Below, piece by piece: positions 52,696 to 60,194 of a DNA stretch of 64,000 nt (positions are counted from its first letter, which is position 1; the number at the start of each line of letters is the position of its first letter). Source of the stretch: DTKY01 sp037440765 (GTDB lineage: Bacteria; Acidobacteriota; Terriglobia; Bryobacterales; Bryobacteraceae); contig JBBITL010000019.1 in NCBI GenBank assembly GCA_037440765.1, positions 15,530 through 79,529 on the forward strand, in the 5' to 3' direction. Under the pieces are notes generated by a model, which saw only the letters and a program-made list of their open reading frames with translations, did no database searches and had not been told where the DNA came from. The position numbers were made by a program, and so were the translations under genes.

Positions 52696-53706
52696 ATGTT
52701 CATCGACGAAGCCGTCATCGATGTGAAGGCCGGCGACGGCGGCAACGGATGCATGGCGTTCCGGCGCGAGAAGTACGTCCCGCGCGGCGGCCCCAGCGGC
52801 GGCGACGGCGGGCGCGGCGGCGACGTCGTCCTGGTCTCGAGCGAACACCACAACACGCTGCTGCACCTGCGCTTCAATCCGGAGCACCGCGCCGGACGGG
52901 GCAGGCACGGTGAAGGCAGCAACCGCACCGGCCGGGATGGCGCCTCCTTGATGGTCCCTGTGCCGGTTGGCACGGTGGTGCGGGATGCGGCCAGCGGCGA
53001 GGTGCTGCACGATTTCACCGCCGCGGACGACCGGTTCGTGGTGGCGCGCGGCGGCCGCGGCGGCCGTGGAAACGCGCGCTTCGCCACCTCCACGCACCAG
53101 GCGCCCCGCGAGCACGAGCCCGGCAAGCCGGGTGAGGCGAAGCGGCTGAGGCTGGAGTTGAAGCTGCTGGCCGACGTGGGCCTGGTAGGGTTCCCGAACG
53201 CCGGAAAGTCCACGCTGATTTCGCGGATTTCGGCGGCGCGGCCCAAGATCGCCGATTACCCTTTCACCACGCTGGAGCCGAACCTCGGAGTGGTCAACGC
53301 CGGCGAGTATCGCAGCTTCGTGGTGGCGGATATTCCGGGACTGATCGAAGGCGCGCACCTGGGGCACGGGCTGGGCGTTCAGTTCCTGAGACACATCGAG
53401 CGAACCCGCCTGCTGGCGCACCTGGTGGATGTCTCCGAGGCGAGCGGGCGGGACCCCGTTCAGGACTTCGAAATCGTCCTGCGGGAGCTGGCGGGCTTCA
53501 GCGAGGCTCTGACGGCCAAGCCGATGATCGTGGTGGCGACCAAGGCGGACGCCGCGCAGGAGCCTTCACGCATAGAGGCTCTGCGCGCGCTGGCCGCCGC
53601 GCGGGGCTTGTCCTTTCATCTGATCTCGAGCGTCACCGGCGAGGGCCTGGAGCGTCTGAAACACGCCATGGGGGCGGCGGTATTTGTGGCCCGGCCCGAA
53701 GCCTGA
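52696..53706 (+). CDS. obgE: Obg GTPase
   Basis: Obg is a ribosome-associated GTPase acting in 50S maturation and stress control. The 336-residue protein has the Gly-rich Obg fold (residues 1-158, with GGPSGGDGGRGGDV and GEGSNRTGRDG) and the G domain with GFPNAGKSTLI (G1), DYPFTTLEPN (G2), DIPGLIEGA (G3) and ATKADA (G4, usually NKxD). No C-terminal OCT domain is present, so it is the short form. It follows rpmA by 29 bases. Confidence 0.96.
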   Translation: MFIDEAVIDVKAGDGGNGCMAFRREKYVPRGGPSGGDGGRGGDVVLVSSEHHNTLLHLRFNPEHRAGRGRHGEGSNRTGRDGASLMVPVPVGTVVRDAASGEVLHDFTAADDRFVVARGGRGGRGNARFATSTHQAPREHEPGKPGEAKRLRLELKLLADVGLVGFPNAGKSTLISRISAARPKIADYPFTTLEPNLGVVNAGEYRSFVVADIPGLIEGAHLGHGLGVQFLRHIERTRLLAHLVDVSEASGRDPVQDFEIVLRELAGFSEALTAKPMIVVATKADAAQEPSRIEALRALAAARGLSFHLISSVTGEGLERLKHAMGAAVFVARPEA

Positions 53707-53711
53707 GGCTT

Positions 53712-54977
53712 CTACGGCGAGCAGCAGGCGCCGGCCGGCACCATCGCAGTGGGCGGCAACCGCCCGTCCCTGGCGAAGAAATTGTCCGCCGACAGGCGCT
53801 TGTACATGTCGCCGGCGATCTGCGCGGCGGTGGGACCGCTCACCCCGTGGCCTCCCGTAAGCAGGACGACCACCACCAGCCGGTTATGCCCGGCCTCGTT
53901 GTAGGACCCGAACCAGCCAAGGTGGGTGCGCTTCTCCGTGCAGGTGCCGGTCTTGCCGAAGACCGGCTCGGCGGGATCGTAGCCGGCGCGGCGTCCCGTC
54001 CCGTACTCCACCGCGGCCGACATGCCGGCAGTCAGGTCGGGGAGCCAGCGCTCTATATCCAGGCGCCGCTTCACGCGCGGCATGAAGTCGCGCACTTCCA
54101 TCGGCGACCGCGGGTATTGCAGGTAGTAGAGCGTACCTCCGTTGGCGAATACGGATAGCATGGCGGCCAGTTGCAGGGGGGTCAGCGAGATGCCCTCCCC
54201 GAAGCTGGACATCATCGCCAGGCTGGTCCCGCGCGGCTGCTCCTTTGGAAACGCGCCCGGCCGCTCGCCTTCGATGTTCAGGCCGGCCAGTTCACCGAGT
54301 CCCAGCAGCCGGGAGTAGTAGCTCAGACGGTCGAACCCCAGCTTGGCGCCGAGGATGGCGAAGTACGGGTTGTTGGAGCGCGCCATGGCCTCCGTGAGCG
54401 TCAGCCTCGTGGGCCCGCCAATCCTCACCGGAGTGTCGCGCGCGACCAGGTTCTCCACAAGCCCGGCGACTGCCACCGGCAGTTTCACGGTGGAGCAAGG
54501 CTGGAACCCGCTCTGCAGGGCCAGTCTCTGGTTCACCATGGCCAGGACCCGGCCGTTCATGGCATCGACCGCCACAATCGAACCGTTGTACGGGCCCAGC
54601 GCGAGCACAGCCGCCCGGCGCACGGCCAGGTCTTCCCCGCTGATGTCGTCGCCTTTGGTGGAGTCGGCGAATGTCGGCTCGCTCCAGGGGCTGGATTTCT
54701 TCCTGGGCACGGCCTTGGCGGCCGCGGTCTTCGGCTTCGCCGCGGCAGTCGTCCTGGTAGCCGGCGCTGCTGTCTTCGCAGGACTGCTCACAGCCCCCGC
54801 AGCTGTCTTCCTGGCGGGGGTGGCTGGCGCCGCCTTGCTGGCCGCAGCCGCCGGGGCCGTCTTGGGCTTGGCCGCCGGCTGAGTCTTGCTCCTGGCGGCG
54901 CTGTCCGCCGCCGCGGACTGCATCGCCACCAGAGCCAGAAGAAGCAGAAAGCCTGTGCTCTTCCCGATTCTCATCAT
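53712..54977 (-). CDS. Penicillin-binding-protein-like transpeptidase with Ala/Lys/Pro-rich linker
   Basis: A 421-residue protein with a signal/anchor (about residues 5-24), a low-complexity Ala-Lys-Pro-Thr linker (25-100) and a penicillin-binding transpeptidase domain. The active site shows CSTVKLP (SxxK), RSNNPYF (SxN) and FGKTGTCTEK (KTG). It lacks both the glycosyltransferase and the PBP2/3 dimerisation domain, so it is a small class-B or class-C type enzyme, possibly a D,D-transpeptidase or carboxypeptidase. Starts at 54977 or 54974 are equally plausible. It is convergent with obgE. Confidence 0.85.
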   Translation of the reverse strand: MMRIGKSTGFLLLLALVAMQSAAADSAARSKTQPAAKPKTAPAAAASKAAPATPARKTAAGAVSSPAKTAAPATRTTAAAKPKTAAAKAVPRKKSSPWSEPTFADSTKGDDISGEDLAVRRAAVLALGPYNGSIVAVDAMNGRVLAMVNQRLALQSGFQPCSTVKLPVAVAGLVENLVARDTPVRIGGPTRLTLTEAMARSNNPYFAILGAKLGFDRLSYYSRLLGLGELAGLNIEGERPGAFPKEQPRGTSLAMMSSFGEGISLTPLQLAAMLSVFANGGTLYYLQYPRSPMEVRDFMPRVKRRLDIERWLPDLTAGMSAAVEYGTGRRAGYDPAEPVFGKTGTCTEKRTHLGWFGSYNEAGHNRLVVVVLLTGGHGVSGPTAAQIAGDMYKRLSADNFFARDGRLPPTAMVPAGACCSP

Positions 54978-55136
54978 CCCAATGTTCAGGGCGCGGTCTT
55001 CCTCATCCGGCCAGAGCCGCCGGCTGCCCGCCTTATGGCGGACATTGTCCATTTTTGTGGATGAACCGGCTTCAAGTCAAGCAGCCATGTCCCGCGAGGC
55101 AGCGTCTGGGAGGACGCCCGGCAGTTCGTAGAAAGC
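54978..55136. other. Intergenic stretch, no gene seen
   Basis: This upstream region of the transpeptidase gene shows no coding signal; the minus strand should carry its promoter, but no clear box was found. Confidence 0.4.
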
Positions 55137-55204
55137 AGCGACTCTCACTCCCCGAGGCGTGATAGCCTCAGGAAATTTTTCTTCCAGGAAAAAGGAGAGT
55201 CGCT
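55137..55204. repeat. Inverted repeat with nested hairpin beside the IS66 relic
   Basis: AGCGACTCTC (55137-55146) is perfectly repeated inversely as GAGAGTCGCT (55195-55204). Between them is a smaller stem GAGGC/GCCTC and a T-rich/A-rich pair. It is immediately followed by ATGCAGAAACGATACCAG with AAAGGAGAG just upstream, looking like the translation start of a gene cut off after a few codons. Confidence 0.5.
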
Positions 55205-55289
55205 ATGCAGAAACGATACCAGATTGACAGTACGCGCCCGGCGAACCCAGGTAGGGCCGGCGCGGGCGGGGCGGAGTCCTCTTGTCGAA

Positions 55290-55517
55290 TCAGGCGGTGG
55301 CGGGTGACCTGCTCGCCAGCCAGCGGTCCGGCAGTAATTCCTCGAGCCGGTTCTGCGGATGCCCGCTGATACGAGCGAACACATCGCGCAGGCAGGCGAA
55401 CGGATCCAAGTGGTGGCGCTTCGACGTGGCGATCAGACTGCCCGGCACCGCCGCGGTGCGTCCGCCGTTATCGCTCCCGAAGAACGTCCAGTTGCGCCGG
55501 CCCACGGCCACCCCGCG
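55290..55517 (-). pseudogene. IS66-family transposase, C-terminal relic
   Basis: The minus strand encodes the typical end of an IS66 TnpC transposase: VAVGRRNWTFFGSDNGGRTAA, then KRHHLDPFACLRDVFARISGH and NRLEELLPDRW, then a stop. The preceding NNxxER segment with the catalytic Glu is missing (here SGRPSLRG), so only about 75 residues survive. Neither the rest of the transposase nor the small TnpA/TnpB genes nor terminal repeats are present. Confidence 0.8.
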
Positions 55518-55675
55518 CAGGCTGGGCCGCCCGGAACCGGCAGCCTCAACGGCGCCGCCTGTCGGGACGCGGCTGGCTTGACGCTTACTCCTGAACAACA
55601 TTCCTGACCATCTCGCGTTCTGAGAACGGCGGCGAATGAAACATCTGCCGTTCGAGCGGCCCGCACCGGTTCTGT

Positions 55676-55681
55676 TAGAAT
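55676..55681 (+). promoter_or_regulatory. -10 box of the cupin gene
   Basis: TAGAAT lies six bases before the ATG at 55688, with no Shine-Dalgarno. Confidence 0.45.
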
Positions 55682-55687
55682 GCCCGC

Positions 55688-56038
55688 ATGGACATCCTCA
55701 CCTGGAACAGCATCAAGGAAGACGTGATGAACCCGCTCGCCGGCCGCCGGGCTCTGCACGCGCAGAACTTCACGGTGGCCCGTTTCCGCTTCGACAAAGG
55801 GAACAAGGTCGCGATGCACCACCATATCAACGACCAGGTAACGATGGTTCAGTCCGGCGCGGTGCGCATGACTTGTGGCGATGAGACCTTCGAGTTGAAG
55901 GCCGGCGAGTTCGTGCACGTGCCGCCCGACGTGCCGCACGGCAACGAGGCCCTGGAAGACACCGTCATCATCGAGATCTTCTCGCCGCGCCGCGAAGACT
56001 GGATCAGCGGCGACGATTCCTACCTGCGCCAGAAGTAG
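55688..56038 (+). CDS. Single-domain cupin protein
   Basis: A 116-residue beta-barrel with both cupin motifs: KVAMHHHINDQVTMVQSG (two to three His, then Asp/Gln in place of Glu) and GEFVHVPPDVPHGNEALEDT (His). It should bind one divalent metal; the function is unknown, as small cupins include dioxygenases, isomerases and sensors. Promoter geometry suggests a leaderless, monocistronic gene. A GC palindrome follows the stop. Confidence 0.85.
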   Translation: MDILTWNSIKEDVMNPLAGRRALHAQNFTVARFRFDKGNKVAMHHHINDQVTMVQSGAVRMTCGDETFELKAGEFVHVPPDVPHGNEALEDTVIIEIFSPRREDWISGDDSYLRQK

Positions 56039-56063
56039 CCGCCGGGCATGCCCGGCCCCTACA
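56039..56063. repeat. TGTAGGG-hairpin repeat, copy 2, between convergent genes
   Basis: GCCGGGCATGCCCGGC (56041-56056) is a perfect 16-base palindrome followed by CCCTACA, the inverse of the TGTAGGG-hairpin at 7817. It covers the transketolase-like stop codon and lies between convergent genes, so it may end both transcripts. Confidence 0.5.
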
Positions 56064-58314
56064 GGCTGGCCAGGATCTTCTGCCTCATTCCCGCCGGGTC
56101 GAACCCGAAGTCTTTATAGATCTCGCCCGGGCTGCCGGAGCGCGAGAACCTGTTCATACCGTGGACGCGCCGGCGGTAGTCGGCGGGCAGCAGGAACGGG
56201 TACAGGAAGCCGGGCCACCCGTTGTGCAGAGTAACCACGTGCTGGCGTTCCTCGTCCGACAGGATCCCGGCAGCCTGCCTCGGATCACGGTCCCTTAGCT
56301 CCTCAAAGAGCGCGGGTGCGGTGACGGCGACGATCTTCACGTCGGCGGCCTGCTCCACATCGGGCAGGATTTCCAGCAGGTTGGCCATCATCTGGCCGCC
56401 GCAGACTGCAAGGACGAGCTTCCGTTTCCCGTTGCCCCTGAACGGCCGGAACACATAGGCTCCCTTGATGGCCTCGATAGCGGGCGGGGTGTCGCCGCCG
56501 CGCTTCAGGACCGGGGTGTTCGGACGCGCCACTGAAAGGGCCACGGGCTCTCCGCGCTGAGCGGCGTGGAACAGCATCTCCACGGTTTCGTTGGCGTCCA
56601 TGGGCTTGTAGACCTTGATGCCGGGGTAGGCGCTGAACAGTGACATCCAGAACAGGCCGTGATGGGTGGGGCCGTCCTCGCCGGTCTCCGGCCCGTCGTG
56701 CGCCGCCAGCATAATGAAGAACGCCCTGGCGTGCGGGTTGACATCATTGTTGATGAGCGTCATGCGGACCGGGTTCGCCATCATCGGCGTGAACACGCCG
56801 TAGGTGGCGAAGGCCGTCATGGGGCGGAAGCCGCCCGGCAGCCGGTCTTGCGCGATGGCCGTGGACATCATGGCCATGTTCTGCTCGGCTATGCCGAAGC
56901 GGAAGCCCCGCCCGAGCGGGTTGGCGCGGCTGAGGACGCCGTAGACGTTCTCCGCCTTGCCGGTGAGGATGGACTTCATCAGGTCGCCGGAGCCGACATA
57001 GAAGAATGCGGTGTGCTTCATGGCCCAGTCAAACCAGGCCTCGGTGGCCTTGCGCGTGGGCACCGAGCCGCCCTCGGGGAACACCAGTTCAGGGGGAAGC
57101 GGGTCGGGGCGCTTCAGGCCTGAGTAGTCGGCGATGGGCCGGCCCGCCAGAGCCACTTCGATCCGCTGACGCAGTTCAGGCTCGGGCTGAAGACGGGCGG
57201 CGGCAGCGCGGAGACGCTCCAGCAGGTAGTCGGTCTCAGCCGGCCTCAAAGCCGCCGTGACCGCTGCGATGTCAGCGGCGACGTTCTTCTCGTCGCCGGG
57301 GATGTCGAAGCCGAGCTTCTTCATCGCCTCGACGTACTCGGCATGAGGGAGCGGCGCGCCGTGGGAGTCGGACGTGTTTTCCAGCCTGCCGTAGTGCTTG
57401 CCCTTGACACAGTGGCACAGCACAATGGTGGGCTGGCCGGCGCCGAAGTCCTGCGCAGCCAGACGGTAGGCGCAGGCCAGTTCCAGGATATTGTGGCCGT
57501 CGACCTCGATGACGTTCCAGCCCGGCGAGAACCAGTGGTTCGGGTAGGGGATCGGCATGGCGTCGGTGATGGGGCCGTCGATGCCGTGGCCGTTGAAGTC
57601 CAGGCTCACGACCAGGTTGCTGGCACCGAGCGCGGAGGCTACGTTGCGCGCCTCGTAGGACATTCCCTCCTCGGACTCGGCGTCGCCCGCCAGGACGAAA
57701 GCCCTGGTGGCCAGGCCGCAGGAACTGTGCAGCACGGCGAAGCCCAGCCCGGCGGAGAAGCCGTGGCCGGAGGAGCCCGTGGAGGTGTCCGCCAGCGGGG
57801 AATCGGACTCCACGTGGCCGCTCGGCCCGCCGAAGCGGCGGAAGCGGGCAAGATCCTCCGGGTAGGTGGCCCTGACGGGCTGGTCCGCCGGGAGGCTCAT
57901 GCCCTTCCGGCGCAGCGTCTCGTAGACCAGCGACACCACGGAGTGCAGCAGCGGAGTACAGTGTCCGGCGGACCACACCAGCCTGTCCCGGCCGGGGTGC
58001 TTCGGGTCCCACGCGTCGAAGCCCAGGACGCCACTAACGAGCAGCGTGACAATCTGCTCGGTCTTGGAAGACGACCCGCCAGGGTGTCCTGACTTTGAAG
58101 CATTCAAGGAAGCGAAGATCAAGCCGCGGACCACCCGGCAGATCTCCGCTGTTTTTTGTTCATCGATTTCCGGCAACGGAGTGAGCGGCAAGCCTCTTAG
58201 ATTCAGATAAGCTCCGCCTTCCGCGCGGTATTCGAAGCGGCCGGGTTCGATCTTGCGAAGCGCTTCGACTCCGGCCTTATCCAATACGTTATGAGTTCGG
58301 TTCGTTGAAAGCAC
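56059..58314 (-). CDS. Transketolase-like thiamine diphosphate enzyme
   Basis: A 751-residue protein with the full three-domain transketolase layout: N-terminal ThDP-binding domain (SKSGHPGGSSSKTEQ, then LAGDAESEEGMSYEARN as the GDG-type motif), central Pyr domain with the catalytic Glu in FGIAEQNMAMM, and C-terminal domain. It is about 80-90 residues longer than housekeeping transketolase. Central differences such as DFNGHGIDG suggest a divergent subfamily, so donor and acceptor sugars are uncertain. The GTG start at 58314 has GAGGGA seven bases upstream. Confidence 0.85.
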   Translation of the reverse strand: MLSTNRTHNVLDKAGVEALRKIEPGRFEYRAEGGAYLNLRGLPLTPLPEIDEQKTAEICRVVRGLIFASLNASKSGHPGGSSSKTEQIVTLLVSGVLGFDAWDPKHPGRDRLVWSAGHCTPLLHSVVSLVYETLRRKGMSLPADQPVRATYPEDLARFRRFGGPSGHVESDSPLADTSTGSSGHGFSAGLGFAVLHSSCGLATRAFVLAGDAESEEGMSYEARNVASALGASNLVVSLDFNGHGIDGPITDAMPIPYPNHWFSPGWNVIEVDGHNILELACAYRLAAQDFGAGQPTIVLCHCVKGKHYGRLENTSDSHGAPLPHAEYVEAMKKLGFDIPGDEKNVAADIAAVTAALRPAETDYLLERLRAAAARLQPEPELRQRIEVALAGRPIADYSGLKRPDPLPPELVFPEGGSVPTRKATEAWFDWAMKHTAFFYVGSGDLMKSILTGKAENVYGVLSRANPLGRGFRFGIAEQNMAMMSTAIAQDRLPGGFRPMTAFATYGVFTPMMANPVRMTLINNDVNPHARAFFIMLAAHDGPETGEDGPTHHGLFWMSLFSAYPGIKVYKPMDANETVEMLFHAAQRGEPVALSVARPNTPVLKRGGDTPPAIEAIKGAYVFRPFRGNGKRKLVLAVCGGQMMANLLEILPDVEQAADVKIVAVTAPALFEELRDRDPRQAAGILSDEERQHVVTLHNGWPGFLYPFLLPADYRRRVHGMNRFSRSGSPGEIYKDFGFDPAGMRQKILASL

Positions 58315-58351
58315 AGTCGATCCCTCACGAACAGGTTTACAAAATGATTGA

Positions 58352-58380
58352 TTGGGCGCTCTGCCCGGGGTTCATTATAT
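58352..58380 (+). promoter_or_regulatory. Candidate promoter of the 58587 leader
   Basis: TTGGGC (58352-58357), a 17-base spacer and TTATAT (58375-58380) would start a transcript near 58387, leaving a leader of about 200 bases before the ATG at 58587. Confidence 0.4.
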
Positions 58381-58386
58381 CGCAGG

Positions 58387-58586
58387 CCACGGGGCAGCCA
58401 GTCACAAATGCCGGCGCACCGGTTCGCACGTTACAAGTGGCGAAATCACAACAGCTTGGCGGACTCCGCCTTCTCGCCGAGGGCAGCCGCGGCCAGCTTG
58501 GGCCTCTAGACTGAAGCCGAAAGGCTGCTGATGGAGCCAGCCCGGCCTGCCCCGACGGGCCGGGCCATTTGTTTTGGAGGCCAACT
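58387..58586 (+). promoter_or_regulatory. Structured leader with terminal attenuator (riboswitch-like)
   Basis: The leader holds a hairpin AGCC-GAAA-GGCT with a GNRA loop (58515-58526), closed further by GGCCTC/GAGCC, preceded by several GC-rich stems. It ends in an intrinsic terminator: stem GCCCGGCC/GGCCGGGC (58540-58547 and 58558-58565) and the tract ATTTGTTTT. The GGAGG ribosome-binding site (58576-58580) follows immediately. I could not match it to a known riboswitch class by eye. Confidence 0.5.
58540..58575 (+). terminator. Intrinsic terminator/attenuator directly before the ribosome-binding site
   Basis: A perfect 8-bp GC stem with a 10-base loop is followed by CATTTGTTTT; the downstream gene starts 11 bases later. 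Confidence 0.65.
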
Positions 58587-59888
58587 ATGCGGATTCGTTG
58601 CGGCGTCGCGGCTGCGTGGCTGTTGTCTTTGGGGGCGCTCATAGCCGCGCCTCCCCTGACCACCATCCAGGACACGCTGTACAGAGCGGATGGCTCGCGG
58701 TTCAACGGCGTGGCGTTCGTGGAGTGGAAGAGTTTTCAAGCCGCGGACTTCTCGAACATCGCCACACACAGCGTCACGGTCCCGATACGGGACGGCGCGA
58801 TACGGGTCCGGCTGGTGCCGACCACCAACGCGACGCCAGGGGCGTACTATTCGGTGCGCTACCACAGCGACGGCCGGATACAGTTCGATGAGATCTGGGC
58901 CGTGCCGCCCAGCACGGCCACGCTGCGGCTGCGGGACGTGCGCGTGTTGAGCCCCTCCAGCGGGAGCGTGGTGCTGCCACCGCCCGGGAACACACAGATC
59001 CTTCTGTCCGACGTGGCGGGCCTGACGGACGAACTGGAAGCCCGGCCGCTCAAGGGGCCGGGCTACGCGCCGGGCAGAGCCGCATTCATCACGGAGCAGG
59101 GGACGCTGGAGGCGGTGGCGGGAGACCTGACTGACTGCGTCCGCGTGGACGGCACAGCCGGACCGTGCGACATGGCCAGCGGGCCCGGCTACGTGGATGC
59201 GGAAACCCCTGCGGGGGCGATCAACGGGGCCAACCGCTGGTTCACGCTCACGCAGATTCCGAGCCCGCCGGCCAGCCTGGCGCTGTTCCGCAACGGCCTG
59301 CTCCAGCGGCCAGGGGTGGACTACAGCCTGAGCGGCGCCGGAATCACGTTCACGGCCGGGACCACGCCCCAGCCGGGTGACGTGCTGGCGGCGTCCTACC
59401 GGCTGGCGGACGGGAGCAACCCGCCATGGACGGCGGCGGGCGCGGTCACGGTGCTTTGCGGAGGCACCGGGTCAAGCACCAGTTCCACTTCATGGACCAG
59501 CCTGGGCTCCTGCACGATCCCGGCCAATACCCTGGCTGCCGGAGACCGGGTGGTGGTGTCGTTCGGTTTCACGCACGAGGGAACATCAAGCGCCCCCAGC
59601 ATCGAACTCCGCTGGGGCGGGACGGCGGTCATCTCAAGGCCGGCGACGGCGGCGGAAACGCAAATCGTGGGCAGAAGCGAATTCGGCCTGTACACTGGAG
59701 GCGCACTGTGGGCGGCGCAGGACTGGGGGGCGTCGCTTGCGCTGTCCTCCGGCACGGGCATCGCCACTGCCGCTTTCTCGGCGCCGCTGGCCATAGAGCT
59801 GGCGGGCCGCTTCGCCAGCAGCACCACCGACACGCTGACCCTCCGCAACTACACCGTGGTCCGCCACGCGGCGGCCGGCCTGCCCTGA
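58587..59888 (+). CDS. Secreted protein with phage tail-fibre-like domain
   Basis: A 433-residue protein with a signal peptide (about residues 1-20, ending LIAAPP). The N-terminal part (22-130) is beta-rich and unrecognised. The middle (about 205-275: INGANRWFTLTQIP, LALFRNGLLQRPGVDYSLSG and the strand after it) resembles a repeat domain common in phage tail and receptor-binding proteins. The C-terminal part (290-430) is Ser/Thr/Gly-rich like a trimeric fibre or lectin domain. No other phage genes are present. TTTTGGAGG precedes the ATG. It may be an adhesin associated with the Flp pilin downstream, which is inference. Confidence 0.65.
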   Translation: MRIRCGVAAAWLLSLGALIAAPPLTTIQDTLYRADGSRFNGVAFVEWKSFQAADFSNIATHSVTVPIRDGAIRVRLVPTTNATPGAYYSVRYHSDGRIQFDEIWAVPPSTATLRLRDVRVLSPSSGSVVLPPPGNTQILLSDVAGLTDELEARPLKGPGYAPGRAAFITEQGTLEAVAGDLTDCVRVDGTAGPCDMASGPGYVDAETPAGAINGANRWFTLTQIPSPPASLALFRNGLLQRPGVDYSLSGAGITFTAGTTPQPGDVLAASYRLADGSNPPWTAAGAVTVLCGGTGSSTSSTSWTSLGSCTIPANTLAAGDRVVVSFGFTHEGTSSAPSIELRWGGTAVISRPATAAETQIVGRSEFGLYTGGALWAAQDWGASLALSSGTGIATAAFSAPLAIELAGRFASSTTDTLTLRNYTVVRHAAAGLP

Positions 59889-59893
59889 GGCGA

Positions 59894-59930
59894 AATCCGG
59901 CTGCCGCTAGGTGGGGAGCCGGATTCCCCC
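59894..59930 (+). promoter_or_regulatory. Hairpin leader of the Flp pilin gene
   Basis: AATCCGGCT (59894-59902) and AGCCGGATT (59917-59925) form a perfect 9-bp stem. The loop contains GGTGGGG and the stem is followed by CCCCC (59926-59930), which can pair either with the loop (pseudoknot) or with the GGGGGTGG ribosome-binding region at 59960-59967. It could also terminate the preceding gene. Confidence 0.45.
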
Positions 59931-59973
59931 GTGGGCGCGAAAACCGCAGCATAGTAGCTGGGGGTGGCAGGTG

Positions 59974-60150
59974 ATGCTGCAACTTCTGAAACAGTTCTTC
60001 GCGCGTGACGAATCGGGCCAGGACCTCGTCGAGTACGCCTTGATGGCGGGCGTGGTGGGGGTAAGCGCCGGCGCGGTCATCCCACCCATGGCTAATTCCA
60101 TCTCCAGCATCTACTCCAAGGCCATATCCGTCCTCGAGCGATTCTCCTGA
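59974..60150 (+). CDS. Flp/Fap-type class IVb pilin
   Basis: A 58-residue prepilin of the Flp (tight adherence) family. The short basic leader (MLQLLKQFFARDESG) ends in the prepilin cleavage site G-QDLVEYAL with the conserved Glu-Tyr, followed by a hydrophobic helix (LMAGVVGVSAGAVIPP). No TadV peptidase, TadA ATPase or other tad gene is in the window, so this is an isolated pilin gene. It lies 85 bases after the tail-fibre-like gene and has a hairpin leader. Confidence 0.9.
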   Translation: MLQLLKQFFARDESGQDLVEYALMAGVVGVSAGAVIPPMANSISSIYSKAISVLERFS

Positions 60151-60194
60151 GCAACGGCGAAGAATCCAGGTTAAACTGTCGGTATTGGTTTGCG

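Noticed and set aside
58526..58540. CTGATGG near a GAAA loop resembling a hammerhead ribozyme core
   Set aside because: The core would need CTGATGA and a GAAA after stem II; here the GAAA lies upstream in its own tetraloop hairpin and no cleavage site can be built.
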